NCBI GenBank assembly: GCA_905208635.1
Contig: CAJLPX010000026.1
Span: 1-27,705, forward strand
DNA from: an uncultured Collinsella sp.
GTDB lineage: Bacteria; Actinomycetota; Coriobacteriia; Coriobacteriales; Coriobacteriaceae
Reading direction: 5' to 3'
DNA: 27,705 bases
This document shows, piece after piece, positions 7,133 to 14,085 of the stretch (positions are counted from its first letter, which is position 1; each line of letters starts with the position of its first letter). Below the pieces are notes generated by a model. It saw nothing but the letters and a program-made list of their open reading frames with translations. It did not search any database and was not told where the DNA came from. The translations under genes were made by a program, and so were the position numbers.

Positions 7133-8866
7133 ATGGCAACCGAGGCAGCTACCCTGCAAAACGTGACGCGCTCGTTCCTCTGGCATTCAATTATGTTGTT
7201 TATAGGGGCGGCTGGTCTGTATTGTGTGGCGCCAAGTATTTATACGGGCCTTTCTGGCACCGTTCTTATCGGTCTGCATCTGTTTTCGGGCTTCTGTGTG
7301 GGCCTCATCTCTCGCCCTGTGAGACCGGGTATTTCCAAAAGGCTTTTTGGACTTATGCTCGTAGACATTGCACTTCTTGTGATGTACACGATATCTCTTA
7401 ATGTCTTTCATCAATTTCATGTTGTGGTTTCGGCGCTCGCGTTCATTTTGTTGTTACTAGCCCCCTTGCTTGTCGCTTGCTGTTCTTGGGTGCTTGGCGG
7501 TGAATTCGCAAACATACGTGCGGGATTAAAGGGGAAACATGTGGCCGATGGCTCTGCTCTCCACGGGTATCCTGAGCTCGCACTTTACAGCCCCGTTGTG
7601 CTCTTGATTGCTTTGCTTGTTGGCCTTCAGTTTCTTCTCGTCCCGTTGATGGACTCCATCGGTTCTTCCCTTTCCGTTAACGCCGAGATGGGGGTTGCTG
7701 CCTCGCTCGTCGAACCTCTTGCGTTTGGTAATGCCGCCGTTATTCTCGATACGGATTGTTTGTTTTCGCGCAATATAAACATCGGGGCTGTGCTCCTGAG
7801 CTTTGGTGGGCATCAAGAGATCGTATTGCTTCTGGTTACCGTTTTGGGCAGTATCCTTGCCAGGGCCATAACGCGATTTTTCCCCGACTTAACGAGCGCT
7901 TTTTCTGCGGCCGCCAAATTAGGAGGAAAACACTCTGCAGTTGCCGATATCCTTACGGCTTCGGGTTTTTCTCAAAGGGAGTCCGCGGTTTTCTCTATGA
8001 GGATAGAGGGAAAAACGTACGAGGAGATTGCTTCTGCCTTGGACATTTCCCCGTCTACTGCCCGTACCTATTTGTCGCGGGCCTTGACTAAAACCGGATA
8101 TAAAAACATTTCAGAGGCGACGGCTGGACTTCTCTTGTCAAAGGATGCGTGGCATCTTGACGCAACAAAAGGCCATGATCACCGTTCAGAATCGCTGGGG
8201 TCCTCATCGTTCAATCAGAACTGCAGGATAGTCTTCGTCTGCTTCCTGTTTATGTATGCGTCTGGAATGGGCATCGAGGAAATCCTCGTATGCTTCGGCT
8301 TTGAGCATGATGCGATAATCCTATCGATAGCTATAGTGCTTGTGGCCCTGTGTTGCCGTGCGGCTATACGGTGGATGTCTAAAATGCACTTGTGCCTTTC
8401 GCCTGAACTCACCCTTTCTTCGGTGTCTGTGGGTGCTGGAGCAGCGTTCTGGGTTCACGATGTGGTAAGTCGACTGTACATTTTCTTTGAGTCCGTTGGG
8501 AGCGGTGAGGCCGTTGGCGGCCTTATGCCTGCCTTACGCGTGACTGCGTTCCTTGTCGTACTTATCCTTATGGCTAATTCGCTGCTATTCTTGCGTTCGA
8601 AAGATACGGTTCGGGTGGGTGATCGACGCGATACCGTGCGTGAGGCCTTCTTGAGGCTTGGTTTCACGCCGCTTTATGCCGATATCATGACATGCGTTTT
8701 TGATGGCAATAGAACCACCGAGATTTGCGCACATCTTAACGTTGCTCGGGGAACCGTCAAAGAGGCCAAGAGCAAGAGCTATGCCTTGCTTGGAGTTCAC
8801 TCGGAGCGTGAACTTAGAGATAGGGTTTTTAGTCTTATGGCAGATGTTATAGAAAATAGCAGGTAG
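7133..8866 (+). CDS. Membrane-anchored LuxR-type regulator with two TM+HTH modules
   Basis: 577 residues from the ATG at 7133, which has AGGAG 10 nt upstream; an in-frame ATG at 7109 has none. Six hydrophobic segments precede a LuxR-type HTH at about residues 279-330: FSQRESAVFSMRIEGKTYEE, then SALDISPSTARTYLSRAL. After it come about four more hydrophobic segments (residues ~365-490) and a second, diverged HTH near the C-terminus (about 500-570), LRLGFTPLYADIMTCVFDGN and HLNVARGTVKEAKSKSYALL. Ordinary Coriobacteriia membrane LuxR proteins have one TM block and one C-terminal HTH, so this looks like a tandem duplication. Codons are AT-richer than in the agu genes. It precedes an ABC exporter and a secreted protein, which it probably controls. 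Confidence 0.78.
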   Translation: MATEAATLQNVTRSFLWHSIMLFIGAAGLYCVAPSIYTGLSGTVLIGLHLFSGFCVGLISRPVRPGISKRLFGLMLVDIALLVMYTISLNVFHQFHVVVSALAFILLLLAPLLVACCSWVLGGEFANIRAGLKGKHVADGSALHGYPELALYSPVVLLIALLVGLQFLLVPLMDSIGSSLSVNAEMGVAASLVEPLAFGNAAVILDTDCLFSRNINIGAVLLSFGGHQEIVLLLVTVLGSILARAITRFFPDLTSAFSAAAKLGGKHSAVADILTASGFSQRESAVFSMRIEGKTYEEIASALDISPSTARTYLSRALTKTGYKNISEATAGLLLSKDAWHLDATKGHDHRSESLGSSSFNQNCRIVFVCFLFMYASGMGIEEILVCFGFEHDAIILSIAIVLVALCCRAAIRWMSKMHLCLSPELTLSSVSVGAGAAFWVHDVVSRLYIFFESVGSGEAVGGLMPALRVTAFLVVLILMANSLLFLRSKDTVRVGDRRDTVREAFLRLGFTPLYADIMTCVFDGNRTTEICAHLNVARGTVKEAKSKSYALLGVHSERELRDRVFSLMADVIENSR

Positions 8867-8870
8867 AAGC

Positions 8871-8913
8871 CTGTAGACAAATAAGATTATAAATCCATCC
8901 TACACGTCTACAG
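8871..8913. promoter_or_regulatory. Inverted repeat CTGTAGAC/GTCTACAG before the ABC exporter
   Basis: CTGTAGAC (8871-8878) and GTCTACAG (8906-8913) are exact reverse complements around a 27-bp AT-rich spacer, in the 124-bp gap between the double-HTH regulator and the ABC gene. It could be an operator for the upstream regulator or an RNA hairpin; sequence alone does not decide. Confidence 0.35.
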
Positions 8914-8990
8914 ACAGTTCTGACGATGAAGGCGATACTTCCGGACAACGGGTCCGACGACTCGTGTGTTGCGAACCGGAGGTGCTTGCT

Positions 8991-9695
8991 GTGAAGACCT
9001 GTGATTGCCTCACATATGTACGGCTTAATTTAGAAGTTCTTGCGCGCAACCGGGGAATTATGTTGCTGACGGCGCTGCTCGCGCTCGTATTCTGCATCCC
9101 GGTATTTCTATCCGTTCCAACGGGAGCAGATTATCTATATGGTAGAGCTTCCATCGAAGACCAGAGAGCCCTTTTGGTCTCTCAAGTCTCTGACGGCGTT
9201 TATGACACTGCCCCACAGGAGCTCAACAGCATCATTGCCGACGAAAGGGCGTGCCTTGATCGGGCGCTTGAAAGCAAGGCGGACTCCAGAGAGTATTACG
9301 ATGCGATTGCCGATTACGACAATCTATTGCTCAAGGAATACCGACTCGGTTATTTGAATGGTGTTGATTCGGAGTTATCGCTTGAAGCCCAAGAACGTCT
9401 TCCCCGAGCCATATCGATGCTGGCCCATCCGGAATCGTACGACTCAACAACAAAAATGCCCGGGATGATCCTTCTCGCATATTATTGCGGCGCTGTTCCT
9501 GCAATAGCGTGGCTTTTGGTCCCGGTCCTCGTCCTCTATATGTCGCTTGAGGGGGATGGAAAGCGGTTCTACGATCGAGCGTTGTTGTCAAACGTTAGAG
9601 ATGAATGCATGCCGCGTTCTCGTCTCTGGTATTGCATCGATGCTGGTTTTGGTTCTGGCGTTGGCTCCCTGTTTTGTATTGGCAACGGTGTTTAA
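8991..9695 (+). CDS. ABC-2-type exporter membrane domain, N-terminal part (frame broken)
   Basis: 234 residues from the GTG at 8991, which has GGAGG 8 nt upstream. One TM segment (IMLLTALLALVFCIPVFLSV, about residues 24-43) is followed by a ~110-residue extracytoplasmic region, a second TM segment (LLAYYCGAVPAIAWLLVPVL) and a charged cytoplasmic piece (DGKRFYDRALLSNVRDECMP) that should lead into a third TM segment. In this frame the sequence then becomes non-hydrophobic and stops at 9695, while the frame one base ahead continues with a perfect TM segment from about 9613. The layout TM1 - large loop - TM2 - cytoplasmic loop is that of ABC-2 exporters. I read it as the first third of one ~640-residue transporter. 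Confidence 0.65.
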   Translation: MKTCDCLTYVRLNLEVLARNRGIMLLTALLALVFCIPVFLSVPTGADYLYGRASIEDQRALLVSQVSDGVYDTAPQELNSIIADERACLDRALESKADSREYYDAIADYDNLLLKEYRLGYLNGVDSELSLEAQERLPRAISMLAHPESYDSTTKMPGMILLAYYCGAVPAIAWLLVPVLVLYMSLEGDGKRFYDRALLSNVRDECMPRSRLWYCIDAGFGSGVGSLFCIGNGV

Positions 9696-10905
9696 CGGTG
9701 TAGGTCAGACAGAGTACCCAGTCGTATTCATTCAGTATGGTGACGTAGTCGAAAGAACTGTGTTAGTTCAGCTAGGGCTATTTGCCGTCTTTGAAGCTGT
9801 GCTGTCGATGATGTTTGCTTGCTTGGGCGTGTGCGTGTACGCCGGAAGCAGAAACAGGGCCATTTCGTCCATGGTGATCGCTCTTGTGGGGGGCATAAGC
9901 CAGCTTCCGTTTTATGCGAGCAAAGATGCTCCATGGCATGCGTTGCTGCCGTATATGGTGTCGAGCTATTCTGCCTCTTCGTTTGCGCTCGGCGGCGCAT
10001 CTTACGCCAATGGAGCGGAGGTATCTCTCGTTCCTGAAGCCAGTGCATCGCACTGCCTCTTTGCCGTGATGGGCGCGTTTGCTGTTTGCGCGTTGGGGGT
10101 CATTTCGTTTTCGCGTCTAAAAAGCAAGAATCGCTGGGCCTGGAACCATATTCGCCCGGATAGTTTGGGCGAGAAAAGCTTGCTCTCTCTGTCGCTGGAT
10201 GCGTTGACGGTTGGAAAAAACCAGCTGGTAAAGGGATTGCAGTTTGATATGCCCGCTGGCCAGATATGGGGTCTTGTCGCGCCAAATGGACATGGCAAGA
10301 CTACGCTACTGAATACTCTTTGGGGAGATGCTGGGCCATCAGTGCGCGTGTCAGGTTCTCTCTGTTTTCATGCAAAAGTATGCGTCGACCGTGAGGAAAT
10401 GAGAAAGGTATTCTTTTTGGTTCCGAATAGGCCGTCGCTATTGATTCCATACATGACCGTCGCTTTTCATCTCGACCGATGCAGGAGAATTTGGCATTCA
10501 CCTCGCACTTTGGACCAAGTGCTTGATCGCTTTGACTTGACTGGGTTGAAGAATACGCCCGTATCTAGGCTGTCTGATGGAAATAGACAATTACTTAATG
10601 TCGCGATGGCGTATATGTCCTATTGCGAAGTCGTCCTTTTGGATGAGCCCATGAATGCACTTGATGTGAGACACGTTGCGATTGTTTCGAATGCTCTTAG
10701 AGATGAAGCGGGTAGAGGAGCACATGTCATTATCTCTTCTCATCTTATCGGAAACCTCGAATCGCTCTGCGATGCCTCCGTATTGCTCACAGGGGATGAC
10801 TCGCGTGTCGTTACCAGAGAAATGGGAGGTGATTCGAAGTGGATCGGTAATGTATACGCGCAGCTTTTCAAGACGAACGACAGTAAAACTAGAAAAGGAA
10901 GATAA
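9601..10905 (+). CDS. ABC exporter: remaining membrane segments fused to C-terminal ATPase domain
   Basis: The frame opens at TTG 9547; the first reasonable ATG is 9601, giving 434 residues, but no ribosome site is seen, consistent with a frameshifted continuation of the preceding gene. Four TM segments (starting VLVSGIASMLVLVLALAPCF) occupy residues ~5-190. An ATPase domain follows: Walker A APNGHGKTTLL (227-237; usually GPNGAGKTT), signature RLSDGNRQLL (323-332, in place of LSGGQ), Walker B VVLLDEPMNALD (about 344-355), and switch His in IISSHL. Order TMD then NBD on one chain is uncommon for ABC-2 exporters, where the two are usually separate genes. Two bases after its stop begins a small secreted protein, the obvious candidate cargo or partner. 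Confidence 0.75.
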   Translation: MNACRVLVSGIASMLVLVLALAPCFVLATVFNGVGQTEYPVVFIQYGDVVERTVLVQLGLFAVFEAVLSMMFACLGVCVYAGSRNRAISSMVIALVGGISQLPFYASKDAPWHALLPYMVSSYSASSFALGGASYANGAEVSLVPEASASHCLFAVMGAFAVCALGVISFSRLKSKNRWAWNHIRPDSLGEKSLLSLSLDALTVGKNQLVKGLQFDMPAGQIWGLVAPNGHGKTTLLNTLWGDAGPSVRVSGSLCFHAKVCVDREEMRKVFFLVPNRPSLLIPYMTVAFHLDRCRRIWHSPRTLDQVLDRFDLTGLKNTPVSRLSDGNRQLLNVAMAYMSYCEVVLLDEPMNALDVRHVAIVSNALRDEAGRGAHVIISSHLIGNLESLCDASVLLTGDDSRVVTREMGGDSKWIGNVYAQLFKTNDSKTRKGR

Positions 10906-10907
10906 CC

Positions 10908-11261
10908 ATGAAACGCCATGTAACGAAGAACTTTGTGAAGGCAATGTTCGCATGTTTTATGCTTACCCTATCGATGGTCACAATTCCCGTTTGTGCGACG
11001 GCGAAACCAGATGCAGGTTCTGTCGCGCCTTGTCGTCTTGTGACAGCGGACGTCTTGGACACTTACAAGTCGTTCTCCACTGCGAACCACCCGAGCGAGA
11101 ATGTTGATTGTTTCGACCAGACATACAAGAGGCTGTCTTTCAAAACTTCGTATTCTCGTACGGGGCAAACGATTCTCTATACGGGTGCCGCGTTAAGCCC
11201 ACGCGGCAACGGGATGCCCGGGTTTGAGACAAAATATCAGTGCACATATCGTACCTGGTAG
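10908..11261 (+). CDS. Small secreted protein of unknown function
   Basis: 117 residues; ATG 2 bp after the exporter stop with AGGAAG at 7-8 nt. The N-terminus is a clear Sec signal peptide: MKRHVTKNF charged region, hydrophobic KAMFACFMLTLSMVTIPV, and a probable cut after CATA (residue ~32). The mature part is about 85 residues with three Cys and many Ser/Thr/Tyr, ending GFETKYQCTYRTW. I recognise no family. Size, export signal and position at the end of an ABC exporter operon resemble class II-type or lactococcin-972-like bacteriocin operons, but the characteristic 972 sequence is not seen. It could equally be a surface sensor or immunity protein. A strong terminator follows at 11491. Confidence 0.7.
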   Translation: MKRHVTKNFVKAMFACFMLTLSMVTIPVCATAKPDAGSVAPCRLVTADVLDTYKSFSTANHPSENVDCFDQTYKRLSFKTSYSRTGQTILYTGAALSPRGNGMPGFETKYQCTYRTW

Positions 11262-11331
11262 ACAACTCTAGGATCGGATCTCTCCGAATAACTTTGTGGC
11301 GGACTTGTTTAACGCTACCGCCCCTTCGTTT

Positions 11332-11388
11332 ATCTCAATCTGTAACATCTGACTGGCAAAAACGCTTCTACCTGTTACAGATTGAGAT
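11332..11388. repeat. Hairpin element with arms ATCTCAATCTGTAACA, first of a tandem pair
   Basis: ATCTCAATCTGTAACA (11332-11347) and its exact reverse complement (11373-11388) flank a 25-bp core. A second element with nearly the same arms begins 23 bp later. It lies between the secreted protein and the 11491 terminator; 11262-11480 contains no gene. Confidence 0.8.
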
Positions 11389-11411
11389 TATTCGACGCGC
11401 GTTCTGTAACT

Positions 11412-11470
11412 CGTCTCGATCTGTAACAGTAAGACGGCGATTTGGTCTCCATATGTTACAGATTGAGACG
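11412..11470. repeat. Second hairpin element with the same arms
   Basis: CGTCTCGATCTGTAACA (11412-11428) pairs with 11454-11470 with one G/T mismatch. Together with the previous element this gives four copies of TCTCRATCTGTAACA in alternating orientation within 140 bp, while the two cores (25 bp each) are unrelated in sequence. Confidence 0.78.
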
Positions 11471-11490
11471 AAAGAAAGCGTGAGCTAGAA

Positions 11491-11531
11491 AACCGCCGCG
11501 AGGGAAAGTAGCTCCCTCGCGGCGGTTTTTG
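11491..11531 (+). terminator. Intrinsic terminator of the cassette operon
   Basis: AACCGCCGCGAGGGA (11491-11505) pairs perfectly with 11513-11527 around a 7-nt loop, followed by TTTTT when read on the plus strand. The A-run on its left makes it usable in the other direction too. Confidence 0.85.
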
Positions 11532-11545
11532 GCGTTTACCCAGAT

Positions 11546-11585
11546 AAAACCTGCCAAAATAAACCTGTCCCTTTTTGGCAGGTTA
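11546..11585 (-). terminator. Terminator of the minus-strand LuxR gene, overlapping its stop codon
   Basis: AACCTGCCAAAA (11548-11559) and TTTTGGCAGGTT (11573-11584) pair exactly; read on the minus strand the stem is followed by TTAT. The stem begins inside the stop codon of the LuxR gene (11583-11585). The same block is copied at 6962 and 25507. Confidence 0.65.
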
Positions 11586-12548
11586 TCGCTTCCAAAAGTG
11601 GAGGATGAGCGTCGTGCGGTTTTGCTGTTCGGTTTTGACCAGGATGTTGTGGATGTGGGTCTTGACGGTGCCCACGGCAAGGAAGAGCTCGTCAGCGATC
11701 TCTTGGTTCGATTTGCCCAGTACGACCAGACGCATAACTTCGGTCTCACGGTTGGAGAGCTTGTAGGCGTTGCGATAGAAGGGCATCTGCTCTTCGATGT
11801 GTCGATCAAGATCGCTGACGTTCTTTTCCTCGGGCGCCTCCTGCATGCGAATCGAAAGCACGTGATAGGCGTAGATAATGAGCAGGATCGCAAAGTAACA
11901 CGCAAAGATGTTCTCGCTAAAGTTGCGCTCGGATAGGTACAGCTGCAGCCAGGAGGGCGCCAAGCTCATGGGGACCACCAGAATGTTGTAGAAATCCTCG
12001 GCAACGATGCAACCGACCAGAATAGCGCCGATAATCAGGTGCTTTTGTTGGTTGTTGACACGTGCCTTCAGCTCGACTTGTGTGCTCTTGCGTGCCGTCC
12101 AAAAGATATATAGCCCCACGAAAACAAGGAATACCTGACGCATCGTGTAGTAGAGCCATTGATGAATGGGGCCGTAGGGGACAGCGACGATAATCAGCAG
12201 CTCGCTCAGCAAGAACGTTGCGACGGGAATGACAAACTGCTTTTTTGAATGCTTGTCGAGCAAATCCATGGCAATGAGCCAAATAAAAGCCTGCGAAGCG
12301 GTCGCCACAAAGGTCCGCAACACAGGCATGGTAATTGAGTAATAGTCGCTGGCTGGAAAACTCTGGTTTTGCAGCGTGTATTCAAAAAAGAAAATCTCGG
12401 TCATCTCGATGGCATAGCAGATAAATACGCCGCTGCCATAGATAAAGAAGCGTCGACGGGACGAGGCATAGGCGGCAAGCGAGAGCACCGCCGTCACAAT
12501 ACAGATCACGAGTATCGCTAGGGTATAGAAGAACATCAGGGTGTTCAT
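11583..12548 (-). CDS. aguR: Membrane LuxR-family regulator, AguR-like
   Basis: 321 residues. About seven hydrophobic segments fill the first ~230 residues, then a LuxR-type HTH at ~265-315: YKLSNRETEVMRLVVLGKSN, then ADELFLAVGTVKTHIHNILV. It is divergent from the agmatine-degradation genes across a 330-bp gap. In lactococci and enterococci the agmatine operon is controlled by AguR, a membrane-embedded LuxR-type one-component sensor of agmatine in the same position, so the same role is likely here; the symbol is by analogy of context and architecture. A paralogue lies at 19406-20398, sharing AED.Y.IL..P and LYLSERN.SEN near residue 205. The 3' end is duplicated as a fragment at 7002-7031. Confidence 0.78.
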   Translation of the reverse strand: MNTLMFFYTLAILVICIVTAVLSLAAYASSRRRFFIYGSGVFICYAIEMTEIFFFEYTLQNQSFPASDYYSITMPVLRTFVATASQAFIWLIAMDLLDKHSKKQFVIPVATFLLSELLIIVAVPYGPIHQWLYYTMRQVFLVFVGLYIFWTARKSTQVELKARVNNQQKHLIIGAILVGCIVAEDFYNILVVPMSLAPSWLQLYLSERNFSENIFACYFAILLIIYAYHVLSIRMQEAPEEKNVSDLDRHIEEQMPFYRNAYKLSNRETEVMRLVVLGKSNQEIADELFLAVGTVKTHIHNILVKTEQQNRTTLILHFWKR

Positions 12549-12686
12549 CTGTCACCGTCCCATCTCATTTATTCTATGGCCGAGTTCTGTATACCTTGTG
12601 GGATATAGACGTTTCAACCCTTCGTTTCATTGTGGATTAGGCGCCGAGATACAGCATAGCCGTATACCGTTCGTGGTTCTAGATGG

Positions 12687-12774
12687 TAAACCCCCTGTAA
12701 ACTCTTGACCTGCGGGTTTATATTGGTTTAGAGGGGGTGTAACTCCGTGAACGGTCTTTAATCCCGAATAAACT
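12687..12774. promoter_or_regulatory. TAAACC/GGTTTA half-site array in the aguR-ptcA divergent region
   Basis: TAAACC (12687-12692) and TAAACT (12698-12703) face GGGTTTA (12714-12720) and GGTTTA (12725-12730), so two direct half-sites 10-11 bp apart are mirrored by two inverted ones, with TTGACC at the centre. CCCCCT/AGGGGG outside adds to the dyad. Another TAAACT is at 12769-12774. ACCTGCGGGTTTAT reversed is ATAAACCCGCAGGT, one base from ATAAACCTGCAGGT at 20480. Likely binding sites for the membrane LuxR regulator. Confidence 0.55.
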
Positions 12775-12878
12775 AGGTAAAAATTGCATACGGGTGAATG
12801 ATGGTCTTGTCAACACGAGGCGTGATGTTCGAGCGCCTCATAGTAATAGTCGGCAAGACCGGCGGAAAGGAAATCGAC

Positions 12879-13952
12879 ATGGCACTGCCTAAGGATTTCA
12901 TCGACACCAACGACTTCACCAAAGAGCAGATCCTGGCTATCGAGGATCTTGGCCTGGCAATGAAGAAGGCCATCAAGGTTGACGGTTATTATCCGCACCT
13001 GCTCCGCAACAAGAGCCTTGGCATGATCTTCCAGCAGGTCTCCACCCGCACTCGTCTTTCCTTCGAGACCGCTATGACCGACCTCGGCGGCCATGCTCAG
13101 TTCTATGGCCCTGGCACCATCCAGCTCGGCGGTCACGAGTCCCTGGGCGACACCGCTCGCGTTATGGGCTCGCTGCTCGACATCATGATGGCTCGCGTTG
13201 ACCGTCACAAGGACGTCGTCGGCCTCGCCGAGGGCTCCGCTGTGCCCGTCATCAACGGCATGTCCGAGTTCAACCATCCCACGCAGGAGATGGGCGACCT
13301 CATGACCATGCTCGAGAACCTCCCCGAGGGCAAGAAGATCGAGGACTGCACCCTGGCCTTCATCGGCGACGCCACCCAGGTCTGCGTCTCCCTCATGTTC
13401 ATCGCCTCCAAGGTCGGCATGAAGTTTGTCCAGTTTGGACCTAAGGGCCACCAGATCCCCGACGGCGGCCTGCACGTTGGCACCGTCGAGGAGCGCGCCG
13501 AGTTCGGCAAGCAGATGATGGCCATCGCCGAGGAGAACTGCAAGGTCTCCGGCGGCTCGGTCGTCATCTCCGACGACATCGAGTGCATCAAGGGCGCCGA
13601 CTTCATCTACACCGACGTGTGGTATGGCCTGTACGACGAGGAGGTCTCGGGCGAGAACTACATGGACGTGTTCTATCCCAAGTATCAGGTCACCATGGAC
13701 ATGATGAACTTCGCCGGCCCCAACTCCAAGTTTATGCACTGCCTGCCGGCCACCCGCAACGAGGAGGTCGTCGACGAGGTCATGGACGATCCCGAGCGCT
13801 CCCTGTGCTGGGTCGAGGCCGAGAACCGCAAGCACTCCATCCGTGCTCTCCTTGCCGCCCTGGGCAAGCGCACCCCGCTCAACGACGAGGGTGTCGAGTA
13901 CTCCGCCAAGGCTGAGCTCCACGCCGCTCTCGAGGCTCTCGAGCAGCTCTAA
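12879..13952 (+). CDS. ptcA: Putrescine carbamoyltransferase
   Basis: 357 residues from the ATG at 12879 (GGAAAGGA upstream; an in-frame ATG at 12798 would add 27 unlikely residues). Carbamoyl-phosphate site STRTR at 55-59, HPTQE at 133-137 and HCLPA at 287-291 mark the carbamoyltransferase superfamily. The segment GPGTIQLGGHESLGDTARVM, the DVWYGLYDEE segment and the long C-terminal helix point to putrescine rather than ornithine carbamoyltransferase. In agmatine catabolism it phosphorolyses N-carbamoylputrescine to putrescine and carbamoyl phosphate in the cytosol. It heads the agu gene cluster, and very biased C-ending codons suggest high expression. Confidence 0.93.
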   Translation: MALPKDFIDTNDFTKEQILAIEDLGLAMKKAIKVDGYYPHLLRNKSLGMIFQQVSTRTRLSFETAMTDLGGHAQFYGPGTIQLGGHESLGDTARVMGSLLDIMMARVDRHKDVVGLAEGSAVPVINGMSEFNHPTQEMGDLMTMLENLPEGKKIEDCTLAFIGDATQVCVSLMFIASKVGMKFVQFGPKGHQIPDGGLHVGTVEERAEFGKQMMAIAEENCKVSGGSVVISDDIECIKGADFIYTDVWYGLYDEEVSGENYMDVFYPKYQVTMDMMNFAGPNSKFMHCLPATRNEEVVDEVMDDPERSLCWVEAENRKHSIRALLAALGKRTPLNDEGVEYSAKAELHAALEALEQL

Positions 13953-13978
13953 GCCTCAAGGCTTCTAAAAGCACGTTT

Positions 13979-14054
13979 GCGGGTGGCGGATGCTCGTCTC
14001 CTGTCGCCCGCTCACCGAGGCCCAAGCAATTGCCTTAATACCTTAGGGCCTCGG
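13979..14054 (+). other. Two intercistronic hairpins between ptcA and the antiporter gene
   Basis: GCGGGTGGC (13979-13987) can pair with GTCGCCCGC (14003-14011), and CCGAGGCCC (14015-14023) pairs exactly with GGGCCTCGG (14046-14054). There is no T-run, so these are more likely mRNA-stabilising or processing structures than terminators. Confidence 0.5.
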
Positions 14055-14085
14055 ATCTGTCCAAGACTGAGCGAAGGAGCTCATC

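Larger units (their letters stand above)
11484..11616. repeat. Right direct repeat flanking the accessory cassette
   Basis: Near-identical to 6902-7031 and, up to GTCCCTTTTTGGCA, to 25443-25545. It contains the plus-strand terminator, a minus-strand terminator, and the last codons of the intact LuxR gene. The direct repeats at 6.9 and 11.5 kb bracket the AT-richer 7.1-11.3 kb cassette. Confidence 0.8.

Noticed and set aside
10908..11261. Lactococcin-972-family bacteriocin
   Set aside because: Size, signal peptide and final Trp fit, but the mature sequence lacks the Trp/His/Tyr-rich pattern I know from that family and the usual integral-membrane partner. Kept as unknown secreted protein.
11332..11470. 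CRISPR-like repeats with spacers (TCTCRATCTGTAACA)
   Set aside because: Copies alternate in orientation and pair as hairpins; only two cores, no leader, no cas genes.
6902..11616. attL/attR sites of an integrated element
   Set aside because: The repeats are too long and diverged, include terminators, occur a third time at 25443, and no integrase is encoded between them.
12798..12878. Longer N-terminus for putrescine carbamoyltransferase
   Set aside because: The 27 extra residues have no match to the family start as I know it, and a good ribosome site (GGAAAGGA) precedes the ATG at 12879.
12810..13922. Long open frames on the strand opposite ptcA, aguD, aguA and the DAHP synthase (up to ~490 residues)
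   Set aside because: They are the mirror of strongly C-ending codon use; their products are low-complexity Gly/Val/Asp/His-rich sequence with no motifs and no ribosome sites.
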